DNA of 64,000 nt from NCBI GenBank assembly GCA_009782175.1, contig WRKR01000009.1, forward strand, positions 1 to 64,000, in the 5' to 3' direction. Below the pieces are notes generated by a model. That model was not told the DNA's origin and did not search any database. It saw only the letters and a list, made by a program, of their open reading frames with translations. The DNA is from Cystobacterineae bacterium. GTDB lineage: Bacteria; Myxococcota; Myxococcia; Myxococcales; Myxococcaceae. The stretch's first letter is position 1, and every line of letters starts with the position of its first letter. A program made the position numbers and the translations under genes. Shown one piece after another: positions 62,341 through 64,000 of the stretch.

Positions 62341-64000
62341 ATGGCACAGTCCAACAAGGCCAGCAAGAGTTATACGGGTGCAGACATTCAAGTCCTCGAG
62401 GGGCTGGAAGCCGTCCGCAAGAGGCCGGCCATGTATATTGGCGGCATAGACTCGACGGGTTTTCACCATTTGCTGTGGGAGATTTTAGACAACTCCATTG
62501 ACGAGGTGATGAATGGCTTTGCCTCTTGTGTGAGCATACGTCTGCATGCCGGCGGGAAAATGGTGAGTGTGTCGGATGATGGCAGGGGCATTCCGTTTGA
62601 TGAAATGCCCAAATACAAGAAGTCCGCGTTGGAGCTTATTTTCACCACGCTGCATGCCGGGGGGAAATTTGAAAAAACCAACTATATGCACTCTGGGGGC
62701 TTGCATGGTGTGGGCTCCTCCGTCGTCAACGCGCTTTCCTCGCAGCTTTATGTGGAGGTGTGCAAAGACGGCCAACGTGTAGAGCAGACCTTTTCGCGCG
62801 GGAAGCCCACGGGGAAACTCAAGTTTAAGGGGGGTTGCCGGGGCACGGGGACAACGGTTGCCTTTCAGCCGGACGAGGAAATATTTGGCGCCAAAATGTG
62901 TTTTGACGCGAGGGTTATTGCCGACGTCCTCGAAGCCAAAAGCTATTTGCACCGGAACCTGACGGTGCGCTTTAGGAATGAAGCGGTGCGCCCTGCGGTG
63001 GAGACGGTTTTTCGCCATGAGGGTGGCATTGAGGATTTTATTCAAGCGCTGCTTGGGCAAAAAAACCTGGTGACGGTGCCGGAGGGTGCAGCCCCTTTTT
63101 ATAGGCACAATGACAATGGCCTGCGCATGGAGGTGGCCTTATGCTGGACGCAGGCCACCGACGAGTTTGTCCGAAGCTATGTGAATGGGATACCCACGCC
63201 CAATGGTGGCACGCACGAGCTTGGCCTTCGAGGTGGCCTGGTGAAAGCCGTGCGCAACTATGTGGAGACGCACAACCTTGCGCCGAAGGGTTTGAGCCTC
63301 ACGGCCGAGGACATACGCGAGGGCATGGTGGCGGTTTTGTCCGTATATGTTTTGGAGCCTCAATTCCAAGGGCAGACGAAGACAAAACTCAACAACCCGG
63401 AAGTGCAAAACCAGGTGGACTCGGTGGTACGTCCCTCGTTGGAGAAGTGGTTAAACGACAACAAGACATTGGCGGACGCGGTGGTGGCGAGGATTATATT
63501 GGCGGCGAAGGCGCGGGAGGCCTCGAGGGCGGCCTCTGCCGTCCTGCGCAAGACAGCGGTTTCGCACCGTTTGAATTTACCGGGGAAGCTTGCGGACTGT
63601 GCCTCAAACAACCCGGAGGAGTCCGAGTTATTTATCGTGGAAGGGGACTCTGCTGGCGGCTCTGCCAAGCAAGGCAGGGATCGGCGGACGCAGGCCATAT
63701 TGCCTTTGCGCGGCAAGGTACTCAACGCGGAGCAAGCCTCCCTGGACAAGGTTTCTCAAAACCGCGAGTTACAGGACATTGCGAGTGCATTGGGGTGTGG
63801 GCTTGGCAAGGACTGTGACATTCGCCGTCTGCGTTATGGGAAAGTTTTTTTGTTAATGGATGCGGACAGTGATGGCCACCACATTGCGACTTTGCTTTTG
63901 GCATTTTTTTGGCGGCATTTGCGCCCGCTGATTCAAGCTGGCCGCATATATATTGCGCAGCCTCCGCTTTTCCGTGTGGACATAGGCAAAGAAACCTATT
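62341..64000 (+). CDS. parE: Type IIA topoisomerase subunit B (ParE/GyrB-like), partial at window end
   Basis: The first 553 codons of an ATPase subunit that continues beyond the window. It starts [20 protein letters not shown] after GGGAGGAGG at 62324-62332. [29 protein letters not shown] (catalytic Glu and Asn), [35 protein letters not shown] and [14 protein letters not shown] form the ATPase and transducer domains. TOPRIM motifs [15 protein letters not shown] and [11 protein letters not shown] are present. It follows the A subunit after 21 bases, so the two make one operon. Confidence 0.93.
   Translation, partial: MAQSNKASKSYTGADIQVLEGLEAVRKRPAMYIGGIDSTGFHHLLWEILDNSIDEVMNGFASCVSIRLHAGGKMVSVSDDGRGIPFDEMPKYKKSALELIFTTLHAGGKFEKTNYMHSGGLHGVGSSVVNALSSQLYVEVCKDGQRVEQTFSRGKPTGKLKFKGGCRGTGTTVAFQPDEEIFGAKMCFDARVIADVLEAKSYLHRNLTVRFRNEAVRPAVETVFRHEGGIEDFIQALLGQKNLVTVPEGAAPFYRHNDNGLRMEVALCWTQATDEFVRSYVNGIPTPNGGTHELGLRGGLVKAVRNYVETHNLAPKGLSLTAEDIREGMVAVLSVYVLEPQFQGQTKTKLNNPEVQNQVDSVVRPSLEKWLNDNKTLADAVVARIILAAKAREASRAASAVLRKTAVSHRLNLPGKLADCASNNPEESELFIVEGDSAGGSAKQGRDRRTQAILPLRGKVLNAEQASLDKVSQNRELQDIASALGCGLGKDCDIRRLRYGKVFLLMDADSDGHHIATLLLAFFWRHLRPLIQAGRIYIAQPPLFRVDIGKETY

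Overview
This window looks like chromosomal DNA from a Gram-negative bacterium. It carries lipid A and Kdo genes (lpxB, msbA, waaA, lpxK), rod-shape cell-wall genes (mreC, mreD, PBP2, rodA), many lipoproteins and a PpiD/SurA-type chaperone. The gene order tilS-ftsH-folP-glmM-pdxJ-nnr-tsaE, the PEGA and FHA/membrane proteins and a small ribbon-helix-helix protein of a type I associate with myxobacteria suggest Myxococcota or a relative. Base composition by eye is close to balanced rather than the very high GC of most myxobacteria. The assignment is inference; no rRNA or tRNA gene was seen.

Layout: 1-2000 holds palindromic intergenic DNA, a small unknown gene and an ArsR-type regulator. 2029-5926 holds two surface lipoproteins with NHL-type repeats (the second also with BACON and IPT domains). 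6100-10542 (minus) holds a Cys-rich lipoprotein, a PEGA protein, a PlsB-like acyltransferase and a ribbon-helix-helix protein. 10972-20156 is a housekeeping run (tilS, ftsH, folP, glmM, pdxJ, nnr, tsaE, mrp), followed by three genes of unknown function and guaB. 24376-31400 holds a lipoprotein, a GMP synthase lacking its glutaminase domain, aminopeptidase P, a quinone oxidoreductase, a ureohydrolase and an FHA protein. 31479-37555 holds cysS, uvrB, uvrC and a DUF507 gene. 37759-40810 (minus) is a PPIase chaperone / YggS / DUF3108 operon. 40930-45426 is the elongasome operon. 45521-51956 is lipid A/Kdo synthesis. 52014-59098 (minus) runs rho, B-box-like protein, DUF4129, DUF4350, MoxR, DUF58. 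59953-64000 is a type IIA topoisomerase A/B pair, the B gene cut by the window edge.

The most unusual material is non-coding. A family of palindromic elements with terminal inverted repeats resembling AGACCGGTTTCAATT occurs at about 1239, 24146, 28791, 45428 and 51940. It sits mainly at the junctions of convergent genes and supplies stop codons and the last codons of flanking genes. A separate nested palindrome lies at 310-457. Several 13-16 bp minisatellites occur, two of which run into start codons (tilS, parC). The guaA gene has lost its amidotransferase domain, and the DNA just upstream still seems to carry traces of it.
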